Shown piece by piece: positions 1-11,962 of a DNA stretch of 64,000 bases. The position numbers and the translations under genes are program-made. The notes under the pieces are model-generated. The model saw nothing but the letters and a program-made list of their open reading frames with translations. It was not told where the DNA came from and made no database searches. This DNA is from Phallusia mammillata. Its lineage: Eukaryota; Chordata; Ascidiacea; Phlebobranchia; Ascidiidae. The stretch spans positions 39,754 through 103,753 of the forward strand of contig QLIY01000301.1 in the NCBI GenBank assembly GCA_003260075.1, read 5' to 3'. Position 1 is the first letter of the stretch. Every line of letters begins with the position of its first letter.

Positions 1-495
1 ATCCAGTTGTTTATCGACTCTACCGATTTTTCAGGATTTTTGGCGAAGTCCAACTGAAGAAATAAACATATTAGGTTTTGTGGGAAACATATTAAGTCTA
101 TAACTGCAGACAGTGCACACTTTTTCGCCCTATGCCTATAAGGTCTCGTCAGTGCAGTTGGTGTCTAGATCTAGGCCGTATTGGCTATAGTGTTGCCTAG
201 CCATCCAACGGCACTCCACTTTGTTGGAAGCAACAGGCTGAAAAGCCATGCCTCACCTATCCTATGCCACAACTGGGCGTAAACCACATGGTAAACTGGT
301 TAAAAGCAACTATTTAGAAACTAAAGTGAAGGTAGAAACAGTGTGCACTGTCTGCAGCTTATCATCTATTGGCTTGATGTTTTACATAAATACAAGTCAT
401 GATCCTGAGGCCCAATAACCACTACTCAAGTGATAGAGTATACAAGAATAAGACAAGTTAAAACAAGACGCTTAAGCATTAAAAACATTACATAC

Positions 496-1199
496 CGAGT
501 CAACTTGTGCTCCATACACAGTTAAAGCATTTTTGTAATCTTCGAGCACTTTTAGTTGGTCGTTGGCAAAGACTCGGTTTGAGGATTTGATAGTGACATT
601 TTCGGCAGTCTGCAAAACAAAAACACATTTTTTCAGTAAATTCTACAAAAAGACAAATTTCCTTCTAAAACTACACATGTAAGACGTAAAAACGACAGAT
701 TAAAAAAAAAACGTTAAAAGACACGAAATCAGGAAAACAGACGTAGGAATAAACAAGAGCTTTCGTACAAAACAACTCGTACATATGTTACTAGGAATAT
801 AGAACACGCACCTTGTCTAGCAGCAGACCGTGCAATTCGCCAAAAGCGGAATGAAATTTTCCCTCGAGCTTGTTGAATCTAAAAACTTCGTCAATCTGGT
901 TTGCAGTATCGCCTTTTGCCCCAAGGTGCGTCATAGCCATGGCTGTAACACATCACAATAAGTTGTATTTTTCACACTAAACTAAAACAAGACTTTCAAA
1001 AAGAATACTGACCTGCTGCTACACTGACTGGCGAAAACATGATGTTTTCCGTTGAAGGGTCTGCAATTAGTTTTTTGTAGAGATCGATGCTGAATTGGAC
1101 ATTCGATTCAGACAGTTTAGCAACATCTCCATCAAGGTCCAATGTCTTTGCGAGAGCCACAGCAAAAAGGCACGAAACGTACAACATAATACGAGCCAT
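496..1199 (-). CDS. Serpin A, 5' half (gene runs off the left edge)
   Basis: Secreted serine protease inhibitor family member. Coding exons read right to left: 1013-1199, 812-942 and 496-609, all with GT-AG borders and compatible phases. The start at 1199 gives a hydrophobic signal peptide (MARIMLYVSCLFAVALA), followed by the serpin N-terminal region with NIMFSPVSVAAG, then MAMTHLGAKG and SSNRVFAND, all standard serpin landmarks. Exon 1 is exactly as long as exon 1 of serpin C (187 nt), and exon 2 also matches (131 nt). The reactive loop and C-terminus would lie left of position 1 and are not visible. An open frame extends upstream of the chosen start, but it lacks a signal peptide and crosses the likely promoter, so I prefer 1199. 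Family assignment is firm. Whether it is inhibitory cannot be judged without the loop. Confidence 0.88.
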
Positions 1200-1317
1200 A
1201 TTTCTGCACAACTCTACTACGCTAGTACTAGGCTTGTAACTCACGCTAAAACGAGAAAGGAAACCGCTGGTAAACGCCAATGAACACAGACGAATGTGGG
1301 TTATTCTGTCTGCCGGC

Positions 1318-1328
1318 CGGTATTTATG
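1318..1328 (-). promoter_or_regulatory. TATA-like box of serpin A
   Basis: On the minus strand this reads CATAAATA inside a GC-rich context, about 120 bases upstream of the serpin A start codon. That is a plausible core-promoter distance allowing an 80-90 base 5' leader. The call is based on motif and spacing only. Confidence 0.4.
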
Positions 1329-1711
1329 AGCCGGCGAGAGAAACTTCCAGAAGTTCGCCCGGCAAATTGCACGTCGCTGCGAACGCCGCGTGGCCTTTTT
1401 ACGCCCTACAGACAATTTGATAACCCAGATTTTTTTAAAGCACCGCTATTTGGATTGCACAGCCCGAAGGTGTTATTTGCATCCTTTTGAACAATGCGAG
1501 TTAACAGAGCGTGAAAGTAAAACACAAGCTATCCCGTTTTCAAATTTAGGACAAAACTTATATATTTAATAATTTGATGGAATCAACATTAAAAGTATGA
1601 TTATTATATGCTTTATAATTTTAAAGTGGATAAGAATGCACATCCCCTTAACTATAAAAACAAAACTTATTTGCCTAGGTAAGAAATGTCTATGATGCAG
1701 AGTAAAACAAT

Positions 1712-3242
1712 TTATCCCAAACTTGTGTCAACTGGAATCAAAATGCTGTCAGAAGAAAGGAAAAAAATTCTACCAAAGTCAACCATAGCAAATTTAACAG
1801 GTACATTATTACTTTTTTGATCTAAAGAAACCACATCATGCAAATCAGGAATTTTGTTATTTTGTGTGCAAACAACAATTCTTAAACATGGTTTACCTGG
1901 TTGAGTTTTTTTAAATGGTTTCGTTTTGTCTGTCTGAAAGACATTGTATTTTATATTAAATGGATCAGTTTCTGAAACCTGTGCATTAGGTTTACAACTT
2001 TGCAATGTGTCTATCTTAATTTTGTTTAAAACTTCTAAAGTAGTATGTGCATCATTTGGTTGCAATAATGGCCTAACTTTCCCACTGTGCATAGTTCGAC
2101 ATAATTCAACCTGTTTTTGTTCCATTTCTTTTTTGTTTTCTCTCATCAAAAAGTTGTAATGCTTCCAATTGGTTGCAGTCCTTCGAATCTCATCAAATTT
2201 GATTTTTTTAGGATAAGAAAAGTCATTTGGATGCAATACATCAGTGTCTCTTAGTCCATCATCACGCCTTATTCGTTCATGCCAAATAACAGGCAATAGA
2301 CAATGTTCTGAAGATGTGTTTGTTGGTAAATATGATTTGTCAATATTCTGTGTAAAAATGTTTAATTTCGAATTCCCAAAATCTAGAAATTTAATTGGCT
2401 CTTGGCTTTCAGTGTTAAATCTTAAGCAATGCATTTCATCAGAATCTTTAAAAGTGGTGTGACTAGTAATCCACCATTCTTTATGTTCAGTTGTATGACT
2501 GTCTTTTTGTAAAGCAGTAGAATTGGATTTGGCATTTAGGCCATTTCTACTGTCGTTGGATACATTTATTGTTTTTTGAACTTTTTTCTGTTGTTCATTG
2601 GCATCTTTAGAGTGAGCTCTCTTTTTAATGTCATTACTACAGTGAGCAAGGTCACTACCACTTTCTTCAGAACTTTCGCATTTATACCGTTGTAACCTAT
2701 ATCCCAGTTTTGACAAGTGCGAATAAACTTGGTATTCTTCAATAGTGCTTAGTCTGTCTTCAGGAACTTCACACAATAGCATTGAATAGGCATTCTGCAT
2801 TGACATTGGTACTCCATTGAACAACAGCTCTATTTCACCCACATCCAGCAAAAACAATGCTTCCTCAGGGTACAGTGCAAAAAATCCATTAGAATGATGG
2901 TGACATTTTGTTTGCATAAATTTTCCCTGCTTGGTTACTTTGGCAACAGCAAATTCTGGCAGCCATTCTGCAGTCCCTAGATTTCCAAGCTTTGCTACTT
3001 TCCAAGAGGAATATATTGTCCTTAATGTATCATAATAATTTTCCAATTTTCTGGCCTCCTCGGCGGAATCAAATTTATTGCTAAATTTTACACCACCTTT
3101 TGGAGGAAGACGTGTTTCTCGAAAACCGGGCCTGTTTTGCAAAATTTCTTCTGCAAAGGCCACATCATCTTTGCCCCAACCTCTGTCTTGTATTTCCTTT
3201 TCTTCTGATGTTTCATCAGGTTCCATGCAAGCTTTTTTGGCC
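1712..3242 (-). CDS. TSEN54: tRNA-splicing endonuclease subunit Sen54
   Basis: Structural subunit of the nuclear tRNA-intron endonuclease (TSEN2/34/15/54). One long open exon encodes about 504 residues from the methionine at 3226. The N-terminal Sen54 domain is clear: a GKFMQT segment, then LYPEEALFLLDVGEIEL (human family LHPEEALYLLECGSI), then EEYQVYSHLSKLGYRLQRY. A long low-complexity, charged middle follows. The conserved C-terminal domain has YNVFQTDKTKPFKK, PGKPCLRIVVC and VPVKFAMVDFGRIFFLSSD. A pyrimidine-rich acceptor ends at 3243, so the exon probably begins at 3242 and a small upstream exon (leader or a few codons) may exist; the in-frame run up to 3277 is likely intron. Human TSEN54 is a similar length (526 aa). 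The gene lies between two serpin fragments on the same strand. Confidence 0.92.
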
Positions 3243-3279
3243 CTAAAAAAACGAAAACACGTTGGTGTTGTCAACAATA

Positions 3280-4332
3280 CAAATTTTGCGTCACAAAGTC
3301 ACCAGTGCGTGTCGTGGTTAGCCAAGCGTCCTAAAATGCCCAGGAAGGAACTTTTCTTTAGTTTGCAATGACATTATTATGCAGTGGGTCTTATTAGACG
3401 CCCCTAAAAACATAGCTATTATGTTATTGTTTTAGGCGTGGACCGAGTTGCATGTGACGGCAACGACGGACTCCTTGCAGCAAATTTACTAGGTCATGCG
3501 CTGTTGATTCAGATGAACATCAAATGAATGGTCGTTGTTTGGTTTTGCACAGATGGATACTGTGAGTATTTGCGTTTTTCACGGTTTTTATTTTTGTTGG
3601 TTAGACGCGTTGGACAAAAGGGGACTATCAAACATCTAAAATGACTTCGTTATCTCTGCTTATTCAGGTACACATCATAGGCTACGTTTAAGTAGATCTA
3701 TAAAACGGGACACAGACACTGGTGAGATTTATTTATTTTGTCAGCCGGTTCTATCACAAAAGGCATATTTTCAGCCGGTTCTGTTACAAAAAGTCCATTG
3801 ATAGTAACCAGTAATGCTAACCGGTTTTCATAAAATTTTGTGAGACGGTTTTATAGAAACGGTGCGAACCGACTGAATCCCACCACTGAATGTCAGATTC
3901 GGTTACCAATTATCATATCCGTATGAGCGAAATTCCGGACGGTTTTAATAAATATCTTAGGCGACAGCAAACATCTGTTATAATGCGTCATAAAGCTTGT
4001 TGTTACATGTTACCAACCCAAACAGTTTCACTTTTGGTAAAAAAAATAGCATTGCTATTTCAAAAAGCAAGAAAAAAGGTTGTTTTGAAGATTTATAGGA
4101 TCCGGTTCTTTAACAGAGCATTGATAGCTTTCTAGACGCAGAAAATAGCCTTTGTTTCACCAACAGTTGAGTTTATTTCGCTTGGTGAAAGAAAACTTTT
4201 AATCAGAAAAAGCTTCACAACGTTGAAACGTTACGAGGTGGTGTAGGCCTATCATGACTGAACGCACTCCAGTTACACCGTACGGAAAAACAAGCGGCTA
4301 CAAATAGAACGGGAAACGAGATAAAAGTCGTC
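3280..4332. other. Intergenic region upstream of TSEN54, no gene seen
   Basis: Contains the probable TSEN54 promoter or first exon at its left end and a short hAT-like element (3717-3888). The rest is AT-rich unique-looking sequence. The 81-codon open frame at 3890-4135 has no recognisable domain and no splice context, so I do not call it. Confidence 0.5.
3717..3888. mobile_element. Short hAT-like MITE, 'CCGGTT' family
   Basis: Ends in TGAATCCCACCACTG, with a diverged partner end near 3717 and the internal CAGCCGGTTCT motif repeated. The same family occurs at 13745-13924, 14245-14419 and 49063-49231, with ends CAGTRGTGGGATTCA / TGAATCCCACCACTG. No convincing 8-bp target duplication is seen here. 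No coding capacity. Confidence 0.6.
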
Positions 4333-5918
4333 CTAAAACTCATCATGGTTGGTCAGGTCGCCTTCTGGCCGCTGAATTCGTCCCATAAACAAAACAAGGC
4401 CAGTTTGCTCGTGGCGAATGCCCCACAAGAACGGGTGATCTGCTATAAATTGCTTGTAAGAGAGGGATGCGCCAAGAATTTCTTCGACAAATGTTTCGCT
4501 TGTAACCATGCTCCCTTTTTCGTTCATCTAATAAAGTTATGAAAAGAAGTTGTAAGCTTATGACAAACGCCAAAAGAAAATGTTGATCGTTACGAAGAAA
4601 AAAGGAATGAACTCATATTCTCCGTGTGTTACGGCAAAATTGTTTTGAAACAATACAAACATGACAATTTGTTTTTTACGTAGGCACCAAATCAGATAAA
4701 AATATAAAAAAGGTTTTAGTTGCTTTTTAATTCACACGGAATTATCACCCATTTGTACGCCCCTTACATTTTGGTGGTGACCTACTTCTCAAAAACGATT
4801 CGGGTTCGGGGCGGGTTTCGGGTTTGTATAGCCTACATTTGGGTTCGGGCCAAACCCGGGGTCCAATTTCAGGCCCGTTTACAACTCTGACTATAAGTCA
4901 CGCACCTCTTTAAGGTGGAATCAAAGTAGAAATTCCCATCTTTTAAAAAGTACTTGACAAATTTACCTCCAACGATGTTTTGGTAAGAATCGGATCCACA
5001 AACAGCGGAATGTCGCTTTTAGCCTGACCAGATAAATCAGCCTTTTCTCCGTCAAACAAGTCGGTCACACCCAGTTTTTGTAAGACCTGGAGTAAGTCAA
5101 GTGACTCCTCGAGGATAAGCTTCGGAATAGTTACCTAAACAGCAACTTTTTTATAGGGTAGTTCAAAGTGGTTCTTAATTTTTATAACGGCCAAATCCCT
5201 ATGATATTTTTCAGCCTTTGGTCGAATCTCAACAAGTTACATCCTATAGGTTTCTAACGCATTTGACCATACATTTTTGCTGCCAACAAAGATTCGTTGT
5301 TAAAAGCATTTGACCACAGTTTTGTTACGAACAAAGATTCGTTATTTTGCTGCGTTCAAACAATGCGCACAGTGTTCTTTTTACGTTAAATACAACCTAG
5401 TTACAAACAACCTTCCAATGTTTTGCCATCTAGCAAATAAACATTGCTATTTTTAGCGACTATAACCTTAAAGTGTGACGAAGACGTTTCCCGAGTATGT
5501 GTACTTCAAAAGACCTTCGTCGAACCCCAGGGGTTCAATCAAACCCAGGTTGAGAACCACTGTCATAAGGTAAAGACGGACGTGTTTACGTAAGTGCCCA
5601 AACGCTTAATAACAAGTTAGGTAATGTCACAAAGGAAACTAAAGCTAATATTTTTTTGTCAGATTTATCACAAGGTTCAGTGAACAAAATTTAAAATCTT
5701 CACTGCCTTTTGATGATGACCCGCCCTTGCATTTAACGACGACCCAATAACACTACTAATATTTTTGTATTTACTTCAACACTTTTAGAACTGATTTGAG
5801 AAATCCAGCGGCTGAGGTTGTCCGGGTTTAGATTGGCCTCAACTTTATTTAAGTCGAAGTTTTCAGGCAAGAGCACATACATACTATACTCCTTGTTAGC
5901 ATACGAGGATTTGAAGCG
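4333..5918 (-). pseudogene. Serpin B, 3' half only, broken at its upstream end
   Basis: Three exons equivalent to serpin C exons 5, 6 and 7: about 5775-5918, 4967-5134 and 4333-4527. They encode YANKEYSMYVLLPENFDL, then VTIPKLILEESLDLLQVL, then the reactive-loop exon (MNEKGSMVTSETFVEEILG) and the C-terminal ADHPFLWGIRHEQTGLVLFMG. The final two exons are intact and end in HDEF. Exon 5 lacks 8 bases relative to serpin C just before its tyrosine-alanine-asparagine, which shifts frame. Homology stops at about 5918. No exons 1 to 4 exist in the roughly 1 kb before serpin C starts on the other strand. I read it as a truncated duplicate. A misassembly that cut off its 5' half is the alternative. Confidence 0.75.
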
Positions 5919-6978
5919 AAAGGGCAAAGGGGGCACCCACCCCCTTGAAATTTGAATGTATCTCAAATTTAACAAATTTTGTCTAAAATCCTAATGAATA
6001 AAAAGTATAATGCGATAAGAGAAGGAGAGAAAGTCAACGAATGTCTGTATAAACGACTTTAGCAATATGTACCTTATTTCTATATTTATTCGTGGTGATT
6101 TTGTCACATGTAGCGTGTATCATGTTTTAACCGTATAGTATATAAGCTTAATTTATGTCAATATGCACCTAATTGTTTGATATCGTAAGTACCTTTCAAA
6201 ATTTCCCCCCTCTTGCACAATTTTCTGTCGGCGCCCCTGGAAACCACCCACACGAATGGGGTTTTTCGTCAGCGGTTTATTTAGCTAGCGCAAAAATTCT
6301 TCACTGGCAAATTGAAAGTCGCAAAAAATGCCACATTCTTGTGCATCCTGCTGACATAAACACCCAAAGCAAAGCAGGGGCGCAAATATGCTGCTTACGT
6401 GATCATCAAGGCGAGTCGCTTTACTTTAGCATCGTAAGCGTAACGACAAACAATTGAAAGCACATCTGGTGTTATGGTTAAGGTCATGATATCGTTAAAG
6501 ACGTTTAGACATTCAATGACTTTCTCTACTTCACTAATATCATGATAGGATTTTCGACATTTTTTTTTTAAATTTAAGGTACATAAAGGGAGCGAAGGCA
6601 CCCTTTTGCCCCTACGCTTCGGTGACTATGGCCCCCCCCCCAAGGTCATGATATCGTTAAAGACGTTTAGACATTCAATGACTTTCTCTCCTTCACTAAT
6701 ATCATGATAGGATTTTCGACATTTTTTTTTAAATTTAAGGTACATAAAGGGAGCGAAGGCACCCTTTTGCCCCTACGCTTCGGTGACTATGGGGGTTTCC
6801 ATTCTCATTTTACCCCAAGTGCTTTTTTCACCGCAAAACTATTTTTAACGCAGCCTGGCTTTTCGGGTCAGCACGTCCATTTTAACTTTGCAAAACCGAA
6901 GTGCGAGTAAACTAAGTAAACTCCGTATGTTGGCATCGTTGCTTTGGTCTAACGACTGAATTTGAAAGTCTTTGGATT
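5919..6978. repeat. Repeat-rich spacer with a C-run junction and a direct duplication
   Basis: Positions 6480-6631 are repeated almost exactly at 6642-6793 across a ten-base C run (6632-6641), the only C-run version of the G-run junctions in this window. Positions 6108-6380 recur at about 15531-15805 with roughly 5% divergence, so that part is a dispersed repeat or segmental copy. No gene is supported; the open frames here mirror each other across the duplication. Confidence 0.6.
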
Positions 6979-7741
6979 ATGGCCAGTACACTGTTCTACG
7001 TTTTGTGCCTGTTTATTGTCGACGTTGCAAATACCATGGACCAGCAAGATGATATTGCCAAACTGTCTGCATCAAACCTTCAATTCAGCATCGATTTTTA
7101 CAAAACACTCATTGCGGACCCGGCTACAGAAAATATCATGTTCTCCCCAGTGAGCATAACAGCAGGTTAGTATTTTTTTTATAGATTTTGTATAAACTTT
7201 TCAGTAACTGAGACGTGTATGTTTTTGTGCTACTTTACAGCTATGGCAATGATACACCTTGGAGCAAAAGGCCAGACTGCCAAGCAGATTGAGGAGGTTT
7301 TTGGTTTCAACAGACTGGAGGGAAAATTTCATAGTACTTTTGGTGAACTGCACGATCAAATGTTTAATAAAGTTGGTATTGTACTCTTGACTTCTATGTT
7401 GCAGTTTTTTTAATTGTTCTTGCCGATTGGGGTAAAAACATGAAGTTTTATGACCTCCTGGGTCCCTATCGAAGTTACCTATGCTAATGAGTATTTTGTC
7501 TAAAATTTGTGGTGAAATGGTTTCTTTAGGTGCAGAACAGCACTAAAAAGATTTCAAAAGATTCTTCAAACTTGGAGGACGACAAAAAGCAAATACTATC
7601 CGACTCAATAAATGTCAAGAAAACACTGTTTGACTCGGTACATCTTTTTTCAACTGTTTCCAAACATAGCGTTTTTGTCTAAAACATGTAATAGAATTTG
7701 TACAGTCGCGAAACAATATGTTTCTTTATGTGCAGACTGCT

Positions 7742-7779
<38 letters not shown>

Positions 7780-10700
7780 CATCGACGATTCGACTCAGAT
7801 AAAGTGAAAAATTTTTTCGAATCTTTTCACCCGTTAAGTCATTTTTAATCATTCAATATATATATTTTTGTTTACAATGGGTGTTAGAATCCTATATAAG
7901 TTATATGTGACTAACAAAAACTTACTTTTTGTGTTAAAGTCTATCACAATTACATCTTCCAACCGAGTGTTTGCCAATAAACATCTAGAAGTGCTTGAAG
8001 ATTACAAAACAGCTTTAAAGGTTTATGGAGCTCAAGTTGACTTGGTATGTTATATATTCTAAACTCTCTCAATTATCTCTAGGAAACGTTTTTTAAAGAT
8101 AAACAAAACATCTGTTAACTAGGGTGTTTTTTACTTATTGTTAACTGCAGCCAAAACACAGTTAAATGATGACCATACTTCGATTTCGATTTTAAATAGC
8201 AATTCAATGATATTTCAACATATCCAGCATGTGTTATCAGCTCTCTCTTCTATTCAGTTGGATTTTGCCAATAATCCTCAAAAATCGGTAGAGTTGATCA
8301 ACAACTGGATTAGCGAAAAAACTGACGGCAAAATTCCAGCAATGTTGACTACCGATTCTTTGAACCGTGACACACAGTTGGTTATCGCAAACGCATTGTC
8401 TTTTCGCGCTGACTGGCATTTTCCGTTTCGCGAAGAAAATACCAAGCCAAAGGACTTTTATGTCACTCAACACAAAGTTGTCAAGACACCGTTCATTTTC
8501 AGGGAAGGTTGGTGACGTTTTGGATTATAATAAAAATNAGTGACATTTTGGATTACAAAAATAAACCTATTCGTTGAAATCAACGATTTTAAAAAAAAGA
8601 TTTGGTTTCGACCGAATAATTTGACAGGATTCGGTCCCAAGGGGGGGGGGCAGCGAAGCAACCGAAAGCGAAATTCCAGCAATGTTGACTACCGATTCTT
8701 TGAACCGTGACACACAGTTGGTTATCGCAAACGCATTGTCTTTTCGCGCTGACTGGGATTTTCCGTTTAGCGAAGAAAATACCAAGCCAAAGGACTTTTA
8801 TGTCACGCAACATAAAGTTGTCAAGACACCGTTCATGTTCAGGGAAGGTTGGTGACGTTTAGGATTATAATAAAAATAAACCTATTCGTTGAAATCAACG
8901 ATTTTTAAAAAAGATTTGGTTTCGACCGAATAATTTGACAGGATTCGGTCCCAACCTTGAACACCATAAAAAATGTTTCGCGTAAACTAGTATTAATCAA
9001 ACCGTTAGCAAATAGCCGAGACAATTTTTAGAGCCCCACCGCAACATACACGGTTTTTCTTTCCTATTAAAAAAGTAGATTGGACCTGTTTTATTTTGAA
9101 ACAAAAGACACAATTTTAACAAACAGATACATATTTAGCTACACAAGACAGACGTTTCGACAAAAACAATTGTCATCATCCGTGAAAATATATTGTACAA
9201 GCCGAAACAAGCACGTTTTTATACACAGAAATGTAAGAAGAAAATGTTCAATCAACTAGGCTACGTCACATGATAAAAGGTTGCAGACAAAAAGGAAACA
9301 ACGCTGTTTTAATTTTTGTCGAAACGTCTGTTTAATAAATACGTTTTATTCTACATTTTGGGCAATTTGGTATTTATTAAAGATACATATTTGATGTAGT
9401 TACTAGTTTTCTTGTCATTGTTATCTAAAGGTTTTAAATTTCAGGGGGGGGGGGGGCCGAGACAATTTTTAGAGCCCCACCGCAACATACGCATTTTTTC
9501 TTTCCTATTAAAAAAGTCGATTGGACCTGTTTCATTTTAACACAAAAAGATACTTTTTAATAAACAGATACATATTCAGCTACACAAGACAGACGTTTCG
9601 ACAAAAACAATAGTCATCATTCGTGAAAATATAATGTACAAGCCGAAACAAGCACGTTTAAACACACAAAAAAGTAAGGAGAAAAGGTTCAATCAACTCC
9701 GTCACATGATAAAAGGTTGCAGACAAAAAGGGAATAACGCCGTGTCGAAACGTCTGTTTAATGAATACGTTTTAATCTACATCTTTGGCAATTTGGTATT
9801 TATTAAAGATACATATTTGATCTAGTTACTAGTTTGCTTGTCATTGTTATCTAAAGGTTTTAAATTTCAGATAACGATCGTTTTATTCTTTTGTAGGCAA
9901 ATTTCGTTATGGTTTTATTGAGGACATTTCACTTCAAATACTCGAGCTACCTTATGCTAACAAGGAGTACAGTATGTACGTGCTCTTGCCTGAAAACTTC
10001 GACTCGAAAAAAGTTGAGGCCAATCTGAACCCGGATAACCTCACCCGCTGGATTTCTCAAATCAGTAATACAGATGTTGAAGTAAGTACAAAAAATATGA
10101 GTGGGCCCTTGCATTTTTTGTGGAACCTGATTTGATGTGGGAAATACGGCTGGTCTGGCAAACAAACATTTAATTTTCTGCAAACATTTTTCTCTCCACA
10201 TCAAACTTGTAGCTATATATACAATAACATTTGGGACAAAAATTATTTCGTTCAGTTTAAACCAGTGGTTTTTAACCTTTTTTACTTGCTGCACCCCTTT
10301 CAAATCACCAACCAATTTTCGCACCCCCTTGGGTTTTTGTATTTATATAGAATAGACCTAACCAACCTTAATGATTCAGCATTCCCGCACCCCCTAGGAA
10401 CAGTTCCCTGGTTAAGAACCCTTGGTTTAAACCCATCGGTTGTGGACAAAATAATTGCAAGATTATGGTGATGAGAATGAAAACGTAAAACTTTTAATGT
10501 AAACGTTATCTTAACTTCGCGTCGTTGAATGCAAGGGTCATCATCAAAAATCTGTGACAATTTAAAATTTTAAATATTAGCTTTAATTTTTTATGTGGCA
10601 TTACCAAACTTGGTTACTATGGGATGTTCTTATCTTATAATGTTGTTGTTTAGATAACAATTCCTAAGTTTATTCTCGAGGAGTCACTTGACTTGGTCCA

Positions 10701-11891
10701 GGTCTTGCCCAAACTCGGGGGGGGGGATCGTTTTATTCTTTTGTAGGCGAATTTCGTTATGGCTTTATCGAGGACATTTCACTTCAAATTCTCGAACTAC
10801 CGTATGCTAACAAGAAATACAGTATGTACGTGCTCTTGCCTGAAAACTTCGACTTGAAAAAAGTTGAGGCCAATCTGAACCCGGATAACCTCACCCGCTG
10901 GATTTCTCAAATCAGTAATACAGATGTTGAAGTAAGTACAAAAAATATGAGTGGACCCTAGCATTTTTTGTGGAACCTGATTTAGGGTGTGAATTACGGC
11001 TGGTATGGCAAACAAACATTTTATTTTTTTGCAAACATTTTTCTCTCCACATCAAACTTGTAGCTATATATACAATAACATTTAGGACTAAAATTATTTC
11101 GTTCAGTTAAAACCAGTGGTTTTAACCTTTTTCCATGCTGCACCCCTTTCAAATCACCAACCAATTTTTCGCACCCCCTTGGGTTTTTGTATTTATATAG
11201 AATAGAGCCAACCAACCTTAATGATTCAGCATTCCCGCACCCCCTAGGAACAGTTCCCTGGTTAAGAACCCTTGGTTTAAACCCATCGGTTGTGGACAAA
11301 ATAACTGCAAGATTATGGTGATGAGAATGAAAACGTAAAACTTTTAATGTAAACGTTATCTTAACTTCGCGTCGTTGAATGCAAGGGTCATCATCAAAAA
11401 TCTGTGACAATTTTAAATTTTAAATATTAGCTTTAATTTTTTATGTGGCATTACCAAACTTGGTTAGTATGGGATGTTCTTACCTCATAATGTTGTTGTT
11501 TAGGTAACAATTCCTAAATTTATTCTTGAGGAGTCACTTGACTTGGTCCAGGTCTTGCCCAAACTGGGTGTGACCGACTTGTTTGACGGAGAAAAGTCTA
11601 ATTTATCTGGTCAGGCTAAAAGCGACATTCCGCTGTTTGTGGATCAGATTCTTACAAAAACATCGTTTGAGGTAAATTTGTCAAAAACCTAATAGGGGAA
11701 TTTCTGCTTTGATTCCACCATTTAGGATGCGTGATTTTTTAAGGGGCTGTGACACTGAACCGATAACATTGTTTTTTGTTTTGTTCTTACGATCACCCAG
11801 AGTTGTAAATTGGCTTAAAATTGGACCCAGGGCCCGGTTTGAACCCGAATCGTTTTTGATAAGCCCGTTTAGGCCCGAAAGTTTAATATGA

Positions 11892-11962
<71 letters not shown>

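Noticed and set aside
996..1415. N-terminally extended serpin A starting upstream of 1199
   Set aside because: The extension has no signal peptide, is basic and cysteine-containing, and crosses a TATA-like box; the inner start matches serpin C exactly in length.
10300..11410. Minus-strand open frames of 86-129 codons opposite serpin C
   Set aside because: They are read through a MITE and its haplotype copy, antisense to introns.
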